Shown here: positions 32,916 through 41,231 of the stretch, in pieces | Layout: every line of letters starts with the position of its first letter | Position numbering within the stretch: position 1 is the stretch's first letter | Source of the DNA: Bradyrhizobium australiense | GTDB taxonomy: Bacteria > Pseudomonadota > Alphaproteobacteria > Rhizobiales > Xanthobacteraceae | Direction: 5' to 3' | Length of the DNA stretch: 64,000 nt | Assembly: GCF_013114825.1 (NCBI RefSeq) | Contig: NZ_JAAVLX010000013.1 | Coordinates: 1 to 64,000, forward strand | The notes under the pieces: generated by a model | The model's database searches: none | Told to the model about the DNA's origin: nothing | The model's input: the letters and a program-made list of their open reading frames with translations, nothing else | Made by a program: the position numbers and the translations under genes

Positions 32916-32944
32916 AAAAAAGCGCGGGACAAACCCCCGCGCTT
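32916..32944 (-). terminator. Rho-independent terminator after rplS
   Basis: On the minus strand AAGCGCGGG pairs with CCCGCGCTT (9 bases), followed by TTTTTG. It ends the trmD-side ribosomal transcript and separates it from leuC. Confidence 0.92.
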
Positions 32945-32969
32945 TTCGTCAGATCCCTTTTGGGAAAAG

Positions 32970-33350
32970 TTACTCGCCGACGGCGGCGGCGCGGTCCTGC
33001 TTCTCGACGATGCGGGCCGACTTGCCGCGCAGATTGCGCAGGTAATAGAGCTTGGCGCGACGCACTTTGCCGCGGCGCACCACCTTAATCGAATCGATCA
33101 TCGGCGACATCACCGGGAACACGCGCTCCACGCCTTCGCCGTAGGAAATCTTGCGGACGGTGAAGCTCTCGTTGAGCCCGCCGCCGGAACGGCCGATGCA
33201 GACGCCTTCATAGGCCTGCACGCGGGTGCGCTCGCCTTCGACCACCTTGACGTTGACGATCACGGTATCGCCGGGGCCGAATTCCGGGATCGACTTGGTC
33301 GCCGACAGTTTTTCGAATTGCTCTTTTTCGAGCTGTTGAATGAGGTTCAT
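32970..33350 (-). CDS. rplS: 50S ribosomal protein L19
   Basis: The 126-residue protein sits at the 30S-50S interface. It matches L19 throughout: EFGPGDTVIVNVKVVEG near the N-terminus, the core YEGVCIGRSGGGLNESFTVRKISYGEGVERVFPVMSP, then IKVVRRGKVRRAKLYYLRNLRGKSARI. ATG 33350 follows GGAGATTTCA. It is the last gene of the ffh-rpsP-rimM-trmD-rplS block. Confidence 0.98.
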   Translation of the reverse strand: MNLIQQLEKEQFEKLSATKSIPEFGPGDTVIVNVKVVEGERTRVQAYEGVCIGRSGGGLNESFTVRKISYGEGVERVFPVMSPMIDSIKVVRRGKVRRAKLYYLRNLRGKSARIVEKQDRAAAVGE

Positions 33351-33458
33351 TGAAATCTCCATCGGCGGCGCGCCCAGCCTTTCGGGGGCTGCGCAAACGT
33401 CCATCTATCCTGCGCGTGTGCGGATTTGGCGCCCGTATAAGGCATCGGACCGCGCTTG

Positions 33459-34178
33459 TCACCCGTCTGTCGTGCTTTTTGTGCCTTTTTGGCCGCCCCT
33501 CGCGGCCCATAAATCCGGCCGCCGCGCCCGGGTCAGGGCCTCGGCTTCGGCTTTTCGCCAGGCCGCCACTCTGGCGTGGTCGCCGGAGATGAGGACTTCC
33601 GGGATGCTGCGGCCCTCGAACTCCTGCGGGCGGGTGTATTGGGGGTATTCCAGTAATCCCTCGGAAAAGCTTTCGTCATCGCCGGAGGCCTGCTTGCCCA
33701 TCACCCCCGGCAACAGACGCACGCAGGCATCCATCAGGGCCATCGCGGCGATTTCGCCCCCCGATAGCACGTAGTCGCCGACCGAGACCTCTTCCAGGTT
33801 CCGCGCCTCGATCACCCGCTGATCGATCCCTTCGAACCGGCCGCAAACGATCAGGGGCCCCGGTCCGGCGGCGAGGTTCGCCACCTGCGACTGGGTCAGT
33901 GGCCGACCCCGCGGGCTCATCAAAAGGCGCGGTCGGTCCTGGTCTGCATCCGCGGCATCGATCGCAGCCGCCAGCACATCGGCGCGCAGCACCATGCCGG
34001 GACCGCCACCGGCGGGGGTGTCATCGACGCTGCGGTGGCGATCGGTCGCGGAATTCCTGATATCGCGCGCCTCCAACTCCCACAGGCCGGAGGCCAGGGC
34101 CCTGCCTGCCAGGCTGACGCCGAGCGGCCCGGGAAACATCTCGGGGAAGAGTGTGAGAACCGTGGCGCGCCAGGTCAT
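33459..34178 (-). CDS. trmD: tRNA (guanine37-N1)-methyltransferase
   Basis: The 239-residue SPOUT enzyme methylates G37 of tRNAs reading CNN and related codons, which limits +1 frameshifts. Trefoil-knot motifs are visible as VDDTPAGGGPGMVLRADVLAAAI, LIVCGRFEGIDQRV and VGDYVLSGGEIAAMALMDACVRLLPGVMG. It lies 10 bases after rimM. The C-terminal tail is rich in Arg, Ala and Gly. Confidence 0.97.
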   Translation of the reverse strand: MTWRATVLTLFPEMFPGPLGVSLAGRALASGLWELEARDIRNSATDRHRSVDDTPAGGGPGMVLRADVLAAAIDAADADQDRPRLLMSPRGRPLTQSQVANLAAGPGPLIVCGRFEGIDQRVIEARNLEEVSVGDYVLSGGEIAAMALMDACVRLLPGVMGKQASGDDESFSEGLLEYPQYTRPQEFEGRSIPEVLISGDHARVAAWRKAEAEALTRARRPDLWAARGGQKGTKSTTDG

Positions 34179-34188
34179 CTAAAACCCA

Positions 34189-34713
34189 TCACGTGAGCGT
34201 CGGGGCGTCGTCGCCTTCGATTTCCTGCGGCAGTTCGATCACCACGCGACCGCCGGCGAGGTCGACCGTCGGTACGACCGCATTGGTGAACGGCAGCAGC
34301 ATAGTGGCGCCTTTGGCCGGCGCGATCTCGATAATATCGCCGGCGCCGAAATTATGGATGGCGATGATGCGGCCGAGCGGCTCGTTCGCAGCGTTGACAG
34401 CCGCAAGCCCGATCAGGTCGGCGTGGTAATATTCGTCCTCGTCGGTCCCAGGTAATTTGTCGCGTGCGACATAGAGCTCGAGCCCGTTGAGCCGCTCGGC
34501 ATCCTCGCGGGTGGCAATGCCCTTCAGCGTCGCCACCAGATGGTCCTTTGCCTCGCGGACATGCGTCACCTCGAACTGGCGCGCGCCGTCTTTGGTCGTC
34601 AGCGGGCCATAGTGCTTCACGGCCAGCGGATCCTCGGTGAACGTCCACAGCTTCACCGCGCCGCGCACGCCATGCGCGGCGCCGATACGGGCGACGCAAA
34701 TGGTCGAGGCCAT
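34189..34713 (-). CDS. rimM: 16S rRNA processing protein RimM
   Basis: The 174-residue protein helps mature the 30S head by binding S19. It has the N-terminal beta-barrel start ICVARIGAAHGVRGAVKLWTF and a PRC-barrel C-terminal half (DEDEYYHADLIGLAAV, ATMLLPFTNAVVPTVD). It is coupled tightly to trmD. A repeat of about 130 bases separates it from rpsP. Confidence 0.96.
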   Translation of the reverse strand: MASTICVARIGAAHGVRGAVKLWTFTEDPLAVKHYGPLTTKDGARQFEVTHVREAKDHLVATLKGIATREDAERLNGLELYVARDKLPGTDEDEYYHADLIGLAAVNAANEPLGRIIAIHNFGAGDIIEIAPAKGATMLLPFTNAVVPTVDLAGGRVVIELPQEIEGDDAPTLT

Positions 34714-34720
34714 CAGCGGG

Positions 34721-34852
34721 CCTCATCCTTCGAGACGGCGCGGAGCCTGTCATCGGGCCGCGCTTCGCGCGGACCCGGTGGCCTCTCCTCAGGATGAGGA
34801 GCTAGTTCCTCATGCTGAGGAGCACGGCGAAAGCCATGCGTCTCGAAGCACG
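34721..34852. repeat. Palindromic repeat, family F (CCTCATCCTTCGAGACGGCG), copy 1
   Basis: CATCCTTCGAGACG at the left and CGTCTCGAAGCACGAGG at the right enclose CTCCTCAGGATGAGGA and CCTCATGCTGAGGAG hairpins. It is inserted between rpsP and rimM. A related copy lies at 45775. Confidence 0.75.
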
Positions 34853-34868
34853 AGGTCCGCATCATCGT

Positions 34869-35198
34869 CTACGCCTTCGCGGCGGCTTCGGCGGCCTTGC
34901 GCTCCTTGCGCGGCACGGCCTTTTCCGGGTTGTTGCGCGGCGCACGCTTGACGACACCAGCGGCATCCAGGAAGCGGGTGACGCGATCGGACGGCTGCGC
35001 GCCCTTGGCGAGCCAGGACTTCACCTTGTCCATGTCGAGCTTCAGCCGCGCCTCATTGTCCTTCGGCAGCAGCGGATTGAAATAACCGAGGCGCTCGATG
35101 AAGCGGCCATCGCGCGGAAAGCGCGAGTCGGCGACGACGACGTGATAGACGGGACGCTTCTTGGTGCCTGCGCGAGCGAGGCGGATAACGACTGACAT
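34869..35198 (-). CDS. rpsP: 30S ribosomal protein S16
   Basis: The 109-residue protein is an S4/S20-dependent 30S assembly protein. It has the family start SVVIRLARAGTKKRPVYHVVVADSR and RFIERLGYFNPL, and an Ala/Lys-rich C-terminal extension (ERKAAEAAAKA) common in alphaproteobacteria. An RPE repeat separates it from ffh. Confidence 0.97.
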   Translation of the reverse strand: MSVVIRLARAGTKKRPVYHVVVADSRFPRDGRFIERLGYFNPLLPKDNEARLKLDMDKVKSWLAKGAQPSDRVTRFLDAAGVVKRAPRNNPEKAVPRKERKAAEAAAKA

Positions 35199-35280
35199 TT
35201 AGTTCTCCTGTTGAATACGAAACTCAGTGATGGGAACGATGTGAATTCGAGTCATTGCGAGCTGCTTTTCCCTTGCACCT

Positions 35281-35400
35281 GTCATGCCCCGCGAAGGCGG
35301 GGCATCCAGTAATCGCTCGCATAAGCGATAGAACCGAGAGAACGCGGCGTACTGGATCGTCCGCCCCAGTGCACAATTGCGCACAAGGCGGACGATGACG
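35281..35400. repeat. RPE-type palindromic repeat, copy 3
   Basis: GTCATGCCCCGCGAAGGCGG at the left and TACTGGATCGTCCGCC at the right, with an inserted CAGTGCACAATTGCGCACAA inside the right arm. It lies between ffh and rpsP. Confidence 0.88.
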
Positions 35401-35418
35401 GCGCGTGTTGGCGAGGCG

Positions 35419-36963
35419 TCACTTCTTCTTCCCCGGAAAGCCACCGAGGCCCGGCAGCGTCGGCTTGCCGCTGAGGCCCGTAAGGCCCGGCACATTGGGC
35501 AATCCCTGGCGCAGGCCGGTGGGGAGATCCTTCGGCAAATTCGGCAGACCGCCGGCGCCGCCCTGCATCTTTTCGGCCAGCGCCTTCATCTCGTCCGGCG
35601 AGGGCGGTTTCATGCCGCCGCCGAAGCCCATCGCCTGCGCGATGCCGGCCAGCGGGCCGCGCTTGCCCGAACCCATGGCCTTCATCATGTCGGCCATGTT
35701 CCGGTGCATCTTCAAGAGCTTGTTGACTTGTTCGACATTCTGGCCGGCGCCGGCGGCGATGCGCTTCTTGCGGCTGGCTTTGAGGATGTCGGGGTTCTTG
35801 CGCTCCTGCCGCGTCATCGAATCGATGATCGCGACCTGGCGCTTGATGATCTTGTCGTCGATCCCTGCTGCCGCGATCTGGTTCTTCATCTTGGCGATGC
35901 CGGGCATCATGCCCATCAGGCCGCTGATGCCGCCCATGTTCGCCATCTGCAGCAATTGCTCGCGCATGTCGGTCAGGTCGAACTGGCCCCTGCGCATCCG
36001 CTCCGCGGTGCGCGCGGCCTTTTCGGCGTCGATATTCGCCGCCGCCCGTTCGACCAGCGACACCACGTCGCCCATGCCGAGGATGCGGCCGGCGATACGG
36101 CTCGGGTGAAAATCTTCCAGCGCGTCGGTCTTTTCGCCGGTGCCGATCAGCTTGATCGGCTTTCCCGTCACCGCGCGCATCGATAGTGCCGCGCCGCCGC
36201 GGCCGTCGCCGTCGACGCGCGTCAGCACGATGCCGGTCAGGCCAACGCGCTGGTCGAAGGCGCGGGCGAGATTGACCGCGTCCTGGCCGGTCAGCGAATC
36301 CGCGACCAGCAATACCTCATGCGGGTTGGCCGCGGTTTTGATCTCGGCCGCCTCGTTCATCATCTCTTCGTCGAGCGTGGTGCGGCCGGCAGTGTCGAGC
36401 AGCACCACGTCGTAGCCGCCGAGCTTGCCGGCTTCCAGGGCGCGTTTTGCAATTTGCGCCGGCTTCTGGCCAGCGACGATCGGCAGCGTCGCGATGTCGA
36501 GGTCGCGACCGAGCACCGCCAGTTGCTCCATTGCCGCCGGGCGATAGATGTCGAGCGAGGCCATCAGCACCTTGCGCTTGTCGCGCTGGGTCATCCGGCG
36601 GGCGAGCTTTGCGGTGGTGGTGGTTTTGCCGGAGCCCTGCAGGCCGACCATCATGATCGGAACCGGCGGCACGGCGTTGAGGTCGATGGTCTGGCCATCC
36701 GCGCCAAGGGTCGCAACCAGTTCATCATGGACGATCTTGACCACCATCTGGCCGGGGGTGACCGACTTGACGACGGTAGCGCCGACCGCCTGCTCGCGGA
36801 CGCGCTCGGTGAAGCTTCGGACGACCTCGAGCGCAACGTCGGCTTCGAGCAGCGCGCGGCGCACCTCGCGCATCGCGGCGTCGACATCGGCTTCCGACAG
36901 CGAACCGCGGCCCGTCAGCCGATCGAGTATCCCACCAAGCTTTTCCGACAGATTGTCGAACAA
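35419..36963 (-). CDS. ffh: Signal recognition particle protein Ffh
   Basis: The 514-residue SRP54 GTPase targets membrane proteins to FtsY and the translocon. It has an N-terminal four-helix domain (1-90), a G domain with GLQGSGKTTTTAKLA (about 108-123), DTAGRTTLDEEMM and LTRVDGDGRGGAALS, and a Met-rich M domain (about 325-435). A Gly/Pro/Met-rich tail follows, making it longer than E. coli Ffh, as in other alphaproteobacteria. It heads the rpsP-rimM-trmD-rplS block. Confidence 0.98.
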   Translation of the reverse strand: MFDNLSEKLGGILDRLTGRGSLSEADVDAAMREVRRALLEADVALEVVRSFTERVREQAVGATVVKSVTPGQMVVKIVHDELVATLGADGQTIDLNAVPPVPIMMVGLQGSGKTTTTAKLARRMTQRDKRKVLMASLDIYRPAAMEQLAVLGRDLDIATLPIVAGQKPAQIAKRALEAGKLGGYDVVLLDTAGRTTLDEEMMNEAAEIKTAANPHEVLLVADSLTGQDAVNLARAFDQRVGLTGIVLTRVDGDGRGGAALSMRAVTGKPIKLIGTGEKTDALEDFHPSRIAGRILGMGDVVSLVERAAANIDAEKAARTAERMRRGQFDLTDMREQLLQMANMGGISGLMGMMPGIAKMKNQIAAAGIDDKIIKRQVAIIDSMTRQERKNPDILKASRKKRIAAGAGQNVEQVNKLLKMHRNMADMMKAMGSGKRGPLAGIAQAMGFGGGMKPPSPDEMKALAEKMQGGAGGLPNLPKDLPTGLRQGLPNVPGLTGLSGKPTLPGLGGFPGKKK

Positions 36964-37016
36964 TGCCGTTTGTCCTCTGTCCTGCGGTTGCAGGTCCGCT
37001 GCCCTATCTAACCGCC

Positions 37017-37134
37017 GTCATAGCCCGCGAAAGCGGGGGATCCAGCACGCCGCAGCCTCTCGGTTCAAACGAGCTGCTCTGGGATACTGGATCACCCGCC
37101 CCAGTGCGCGTTGCGCACAAGGCGGGTGATGACG
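37017..37134. repeat. RPE-type palindromic repeat, copy 4
   Basis: GTCATAGCCCGCGAAAGCGG...CCAG at the left and TACTGGATCACCCGCCCCAG at the right, with the same internal TGCGCGTTGCGCACAA word as copy 3. It lies upstream of ffh. Confidence 0.88.
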
Positions 37135-37482
37135 ACCACTTAAGTGCCCCGGCACCAAACGCCAGGACGATGTTCCAAACACTTTCGCGCCCGAGGGCGC
37201 ATCGCGCTGTCGGGCGTTGGCCTCCGGTCTCAAGGGCCGGGCGGCGGGTCGAAAAGAACGTCTTTCCGAGAAAGTGCGGGGGTTAAACGCCTGGAAGGGA
37301 CGAAAGTCAAGGAGAAACTGGGTCGAAATGAATCGGTTATCCGCATAAGCCATTGGAAATGTTCCATTTCTTGGGACCGCTTAGAGCGCCACACTGCAAT
37401 CGTGCCGCAGGTTCCAAGTTGAGCCGGCACACCCATATAACGTCCCGTGTTCGTCAGCTCTCTCCCGCCCTCGTGATCCACC
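37135..37482. other. Intergenic region without a recognisable gene
   Basis: These 348 bases separate divergent ffh and the MBL gene. Short frames exist on both strands but none has convincing composition or a ribosome site. The stretch 37253-37285 can form a weak AAAG/CTTT hairpin. I looked for an SRP RNA here because of the neighbouring ffh and did not see its conserved core. Confidence 0.5.
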
Positions 37483-38547
37483 GTGCCCATCACCCGCCGC
37501 CGCGTCTTAGCAATGCTCGCCGGAGCCGCCACGGCCATCGGCGTGCCGTCTGTCTGGATCAGCAATATGAAAACCTATGATGGTCCCGTCTCCGATCATT
37601 TCGATGGCATGCGCTTCTACGATCCCGACGGCGTGCCGCCAAAATCATTGGCGGAGGTGCTACGCTGGCAGTTCGGCAGCGACCGCAAGCGCGCGAGCTG
37701 GCCGGACTGGATACCCAACGCGCACAGCGACACGCCGCCGCCGCGCGTTTCCGGCGACAAGGTGCGGCTGTCCTTTGTCGGCCATGTCTCCTGGCTGATC
37801 CAGACGCGCGATCTCAACATTCTCATCGATCCCGTGTGGTCGCTGCGGGCATCGCCGGTCAGTTTCGCCGGGCCGAAGCGGCACAACGATCCCGGCATCG
37901 GCTTCGACGCGCTGCCGAAGATCGATGTCGTGCTGGTGTCGCATGGTCATTACGACCACCTCGACGCCGCAACGCTGTCAAAACTCGCCGAAAAATTTTC
38001 GCCGCGCGTGATCACGCCGCTTGGCAACGATGTCACCATGCGCGATGCGGATGCGGCGATCAAAGCCGAGGCGTTCGACTGGCAGGATCGCGTCGAGCTC
38101 GGCAACGGCATCGCGGTGACGCTGGTGGCGACTCGGCACTGGTCGGCGCGCGGTCTGTTCGACCGCAACAAGGCGCTGTGGGCGAGTTTTGTGCTGGAGA
38201 CGCCGGCCGGCAAACTCTACATCGTCTGCGATTCCGGTTACGGCGAGGGCAAGCATTTTCGACGCGTGGCCGAGCAGCACGGCCCGCTGCGGCTGGCGAT
38301 ATTGCCGATCGGCGCCTATGAGCCGCGCTGGTTCATGAAGGATCAGCACATGAATCCGGCTGATGCGGTGAGGGCTTTCACCGACTGCGGCGCGCAAGAG
38401 GCGCTGGCGCATCACCACGGCACGTTCCAGCTCACCGATGAAGCGATCGACGCGCCGGTGAATGCATTGGCCGAAGCGCTCAAGGAAGCGAACATTCCGC
38501 CGGAGCGGTTCGCGGCGCTGAAGCCGGGGCAGGTTTGCGAGATCTAA
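37483..38547 (+). CDS. MBL-fold metal-dependent hydrolase, Tat-exported (NAPE-PLD-like)
   Basis: The 354-residue protein begins with a Tat-type signal (MPITRRRVLAMLAGAATAIGV). The metallo-beta-lactamase domain shows HGHYDHLD for the two-metal site, preceded by FVGHVSWLIQTRDLNILIDPVWS, then the later ligands ATRHWSARG, CDSGYG and a C-terminal HHHGTFQLTD. This arrangement matches the UlaG/NAPE-phospholipase-D branch. The start is GTG at 37483. The substrate is unknown, with a phospholipid or sugar phosphate possible. Confidence 0.9.
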   Translation: MPITRRRVLAMLAGAATAIGVPSVWISNMKTYDGPVSDHFDGMRFYDPDGVPPKSLAEVLRWQFGSDRKRASWPDWIPNAHSDTPPPRVSGDKVRLSFVGHVSWLIQTRDLNILIDPVWSLRASPVSFAGPKRHNDPGIGFDALPKIDVVLVSHGHYDHLDAATLSKLAEKFSPRVITPLGNDVTMRDADAAIKAEAFDWQDRVELGNGIAVTLVATRHWSARGLFDRNKALWASFVLETPAGKLYIVCDSGYGEGKHFRRVAEQHGPLRLAILPIGAYEPRWFMKDQHMNPADAVRAFTDCGAQEALAHHHGTFQLTDEAIDAPVNALAEALKEANIPPERFAALKPGQVCEI

Positions 38548-38573
38548 CCGCCCGTCGTGCCTGCGCCGCTCCT

Positions 38574-38745
38574 TCGTGCCCCGACCCAGCGCAGCGCGTC
38601 GACGATGCGCTGCAGAACCTGGGCCTTTCTTGCCACAAAAAGGCGCGAAAGGAATGGGTCCCGCTCTGCGGAGCAGCGTACCGGACGGTGCTTCGCATCG
38701 CCGGGAGCACGCCGCGCACCGCGTCCGGGACACGCGGCGAGCGCA
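38574..38745. repeat. Probable dispersed intergenic repeat
   Basis: This non-coding stretch contains GCAGCGCGTCGACGATGCGCTGC, a perfect hairpin, and GGACGGTGCTTCGCATCGCC followed by CGCGTCCGGGACACGCG. The style is that of Bradyrhizobium intergenic repeats. No second copy was seen in this window. Confidence 0.4.
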
Positions 38746-38752
38746 AGCGTCT

Positions 38753-39448
38753 TTATTCCTTGCCCTTGATCACCCACGATACGCTGACGGTCACCGAAAG
38801 CGTTTCCTCGCCTTGCGCCACCGGCGCGCCGGTGGCCATCGGGGCTGCCATCTTGCCGCGGAAGACCGGCGTGGGTGCACCTTCCTCGGTAATGCTGATG
38901 GCCTCGCCGAGCGTCACGCCGGCGGCCTTGGCGTAAATCTCGGCCTTGCGGCGGGCATCTGCGATCGCCTTCTCGCGGGCCTCGTCGAGGTACTTGGACG
39001 CCTGCGTCACGCTGAAGTGGATGCCGCCGATGTCGGTGGCGCCGGCGCCGACCAGCACATCGATCACGTTCGCCACCTTGGTCACGTCGCGGACCTTGAC
39101 GGTGACGCGGTTGCTGCCGCGATAGCCGGCGACGGGCGAGGGACCGGCGCGATTTGGCGCATATTGCGGCTGCAGCGATAGCCGCGACGTCTGGTAATCC
39201 TTCTCTTCGATGCCAGCGCCCTTGAGCGCCAACAGCACCTTGCCCATCGCCGCATTGTTGGCGTCCGACGCCTCGCGCGCGGTCTTGGCGTCCGAGGTCA
39301 CGCCGCCGTCGATCTGGGCCTGGTCGGGCGCCACCGATACGTTCGCCTCGCCGGTCACGGAGATCGCAGGTGGCGGCATCGTCTCTGCCAATGCCGGCGC
39401 GGCGAGCCACTTAGCGGTAACGACGGCAAGGGCAAGCGCACGTTTCAT
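38753..39448 (-). CDS. SIMPL-domain (DUF541) exported protein
   Basis: The 231-residue protein has a signal peptide (1-22, ending ALA-ET) and one SIMPL domain starting ISVTGEANVSVAPDQAQIDGGV, with the typical DIGGIHFSVTQASKYLDEAREKAIADARRKAEIYAKAAGVTLG core. SIMPL proteins are periplasmic and implicated in stress tolerance. It starts five bases after the GyrI-like gene's stop (ATG 39448 behind GAGGTG), or overlaps it if GTG 39457 is used, so the two are co-expressed. Confidence 0.9.
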   Translation of the reverse strand: MKRALALAVVTAKWLAAPALAETMPPPAISVTGEANVSVAPDQAQIDGGVTSDAKTAREASDANNAAMGKVLLALKGAGIEEKDYQTSRLSLQPQYAPNRAGPSPVAGYRGSNRVTVKVRDVTKVANVIDVLVGAGATDIGGIHFSVTQASKYLDEAREKAIADARRKAEIYAKAAGVTLGEAISITEEGAPTPVFRGKMAAPMATGAPVAQGEETLSVTVSVSWVIKGKE

Positions 39449-39453
39449 CCCGA

Positions 39454-40173
39454 TCACCTCAGCGGCACATAAACGTTGATTACCAGCTTGTCCTCCGCCG
39501 TCTTCAGGGGATCGGTGATGTATTCCTCGATGAAGGTGTCTTTGGCTTCCAGTTTCTTGTCGTCGAGATGGTTGGTGATCGCCTCATAGGTGTTGTCCAT
39601 GTTGTCGTACGAGCCGCGATGGACGAATTTTAGCGCCTTGCCCTCGGGCGATTTGCCCATGCTCATGTCCTTGGTCAGGTTTTTCACATCCTGATCGACC
39701 GGAATCTGGGCGAGATACGTGAAGCCGGTATCGTCGGTCGAGGTGTAGACGATCATGGAATTGCCCGTGGCCTTGATGCCCTGCTTGTCAAGCAGCGCGG
39801 TCAGCGCCTTGAAGGAATCGATCAGGGTATCGAACGCCGAATCCCAGTTGGCGGTGCCCTTCATCACCACGACCTTCTTGGGCTCGAGCGTGAACTCCTC
39901 GCCGAACGGGTCGGCGTTCTGGACGCTAGCGGCGGGAGGCGGCGGCGCAGGCGTCGGAGCTTTCTCCGCAGTCGGGGCATCCGCCGGGGACTTGGTTTCG
40001 GCCGGCGGCGGGACCGGCGCCGCCGATGGTGCGGGGCTGGGCGTTGCCGACGGGCTCGCGGCCGGGGAGGCTGAGGGCGCCGGCGATTGCGCCAGCACTG
40101 CCCCACCCAACGCGATTGCCACCATCGGGGCCAGCGCGAACACTGCCGCGCGGAAAGTGCTAATTCGGTTCAT
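39454..40173 (-). CDS. Exported GyrI-like (effector-binding domain) protein
   Basis: The 239-residue protein has a signal peptide (about 1-29), a linker of about 65 residues made of Pro, Ala and Ser repeats, and a C-terminal GyrI-like/SOUL-fold domain (about 105-239). The domain shows SIVYTSTDDTGFTYLAQIPV-like and FVHRGSYDNMDNTYEAITNHL segments and ends in EEYITDPLKTAEDKLVINVYVPL. Such domains bind small molecules in regulators, and an exported version is unusual but known. It is coupled to the SIMPL gene. Confidence 0.85.
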   Translation of the reverse strand: MNRISTFRAAVFALAPMVAIALGGAVLAQSPAPSASPAASPSATPSPAPSAAPVPPPAETKSPADAPTAEKAPTPAPPPPAASVQNADPFGEEFTLEPKKVVVMKGTANWDSAFDTLIDSFKALTALLDKQGIKATGNSMIVYTSTDDTGFTYLAQIPVDQDVKNLTKDMSMGKSPEGKALKFVHRGSYDNMDNTYEAITNHLDDKKLEAKDTFIEEYITDPLKTAEDKLVINVYVPLR

Positions 40174-40353
40174 TTCAGGTATTCTCCATCCACCCCGAGT
40201 GGCCGCCGCGTGTCCCCTCGCGCCCGCCCCGATGGCGTTATTCCTAACACGCAAGGCTCGCTTTCGTCCCATGACAGATGCGTCATATGTGCTTGCGCAC
40301 TGGTCAACGCGGCATCATCCGCCATATAAGGCAGGCATAAATTGGGAAATTCC

Positions 40354-41226
40354 ATGAGCGCGCTGGCCAACCACGCATTTGCCAAAATGAACGGCATCGG
40401 CAACGAGATCGTCGTCGTGGACCTGCGCGATTCCAAGGCCGCCGTGACGCCGGAAGATGCCCGCGCCGTGGCTTCCCCCGCTGGCGTGCCCTATGACCAG
40501 CTGATGGTATTGCAGCCGCCGCGGCTACAGGGCACCGAAGCCTTCATTCGCATCTACAACAATGACGGCTCGGAAGCCGGCGCCTGTGGCAACGGCATGC
40601 GCTGCGTGGTGCGCCGCCTGTTCGAGCAGACCGGCCAGACCGCGGTGACGTTCGAGACCCGCGCCGGGCTGTTGAATTGCTGGCAGGGCCCGGCGCCCGA
40701 CCTCTACACCGTCGACATGGGGGCGCCGAAGTTCGACTGGCAGGATATTCCGCTGGCCGAAGAATTTCGCGACACCCGCTATATCGAACTGCAGGTCGGG
40801 CCGATCGATGCGCCGGTGCTGCATTCGCCGTCGGTGGTCTCGATGGGCAATCCGCACGCGATCTTCTGGGTTGACGATGTGAATGCGCATGACCTCGAAC
40901 GCTTCGGTCCGCTTCTGGAAAACCATCCGATCTTCCCCGAGCGCGCCAACATCACGCTCGCCCATATCGTCGATCGCGATCACATCACGATCCGCACCTG
41001 GGAGCGCGGCGCCGGCTTGACCAAGGCCTGCGGCTCGGCCGCTTGCGCTACCGCGGTCGCCGCCGCCCGGCTGAAGCGCGCCAATCGCTCGGTCGAGATC
41101 ACGCTGCCCGGCGGCAAGCTCGCAATCGAATGGCGCGAGCGCGACGACCATGTGCTGATGACCGGCACGGCCGATTTCGAGTACGAAGACCGCTTCGATC
41201 CCGCGCTGTTCGCCAACGTTGCCTGA
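40354..41226 (+). CDS. dapF: Diaminopimelate epimerase
   Basis: The 290-residue enzyme interconverts LL- and meso-diaminopimelate for lysine and peptidoglycan. The paired catalytic cysteines are in GACGNGMRCVVRR and KACGSAACATAVAA. FAKMNGIGNEIVVVDLR is the normal start, here from ATG 40354 with GGGAA upstream. It lies five bases before mtaB, so the two are co-transcribed. Confidence 0.97.
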   Translation: MSALANHAFAKMNGIGNEIVVVDLRDSKAAVTPEDARAVASPAGVPYDQLMVLQPPRLQGTEAFIRIYNNDGSEAGACGNGMRCVVRRLFEQTGQTAVTFETRAGLLNCWQGPAPDLYTVDMGAPKFDWQDIPLAEEFRDTRYIELQVGPIDAPVLHSPSVVSMGNPHAIFWVDDVNAHDLERFGPLLENHPIFPERANITLAHIVDRDHITIRTWERGAGLTKACGSAACATAVAAARLKRANRSVEITLPGGKLAIEWRERDDHVLMTGTADFEYEDRFDPALFANVA

Positions 41227-41231
41227 GAGCC

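Noticed and set aside
37018..37353. 111-residue frame upstream of ffh
   Set aside because: Its second half translates an RPE repeat and the first half has no recognisable pattern or strong ribosome site.
37135..37482. SRP RNA next to ffh
   Set aside because: The conserved GGAAG/AGCAG core of the SRP RNA apical domain is absent from the gap on both strands.
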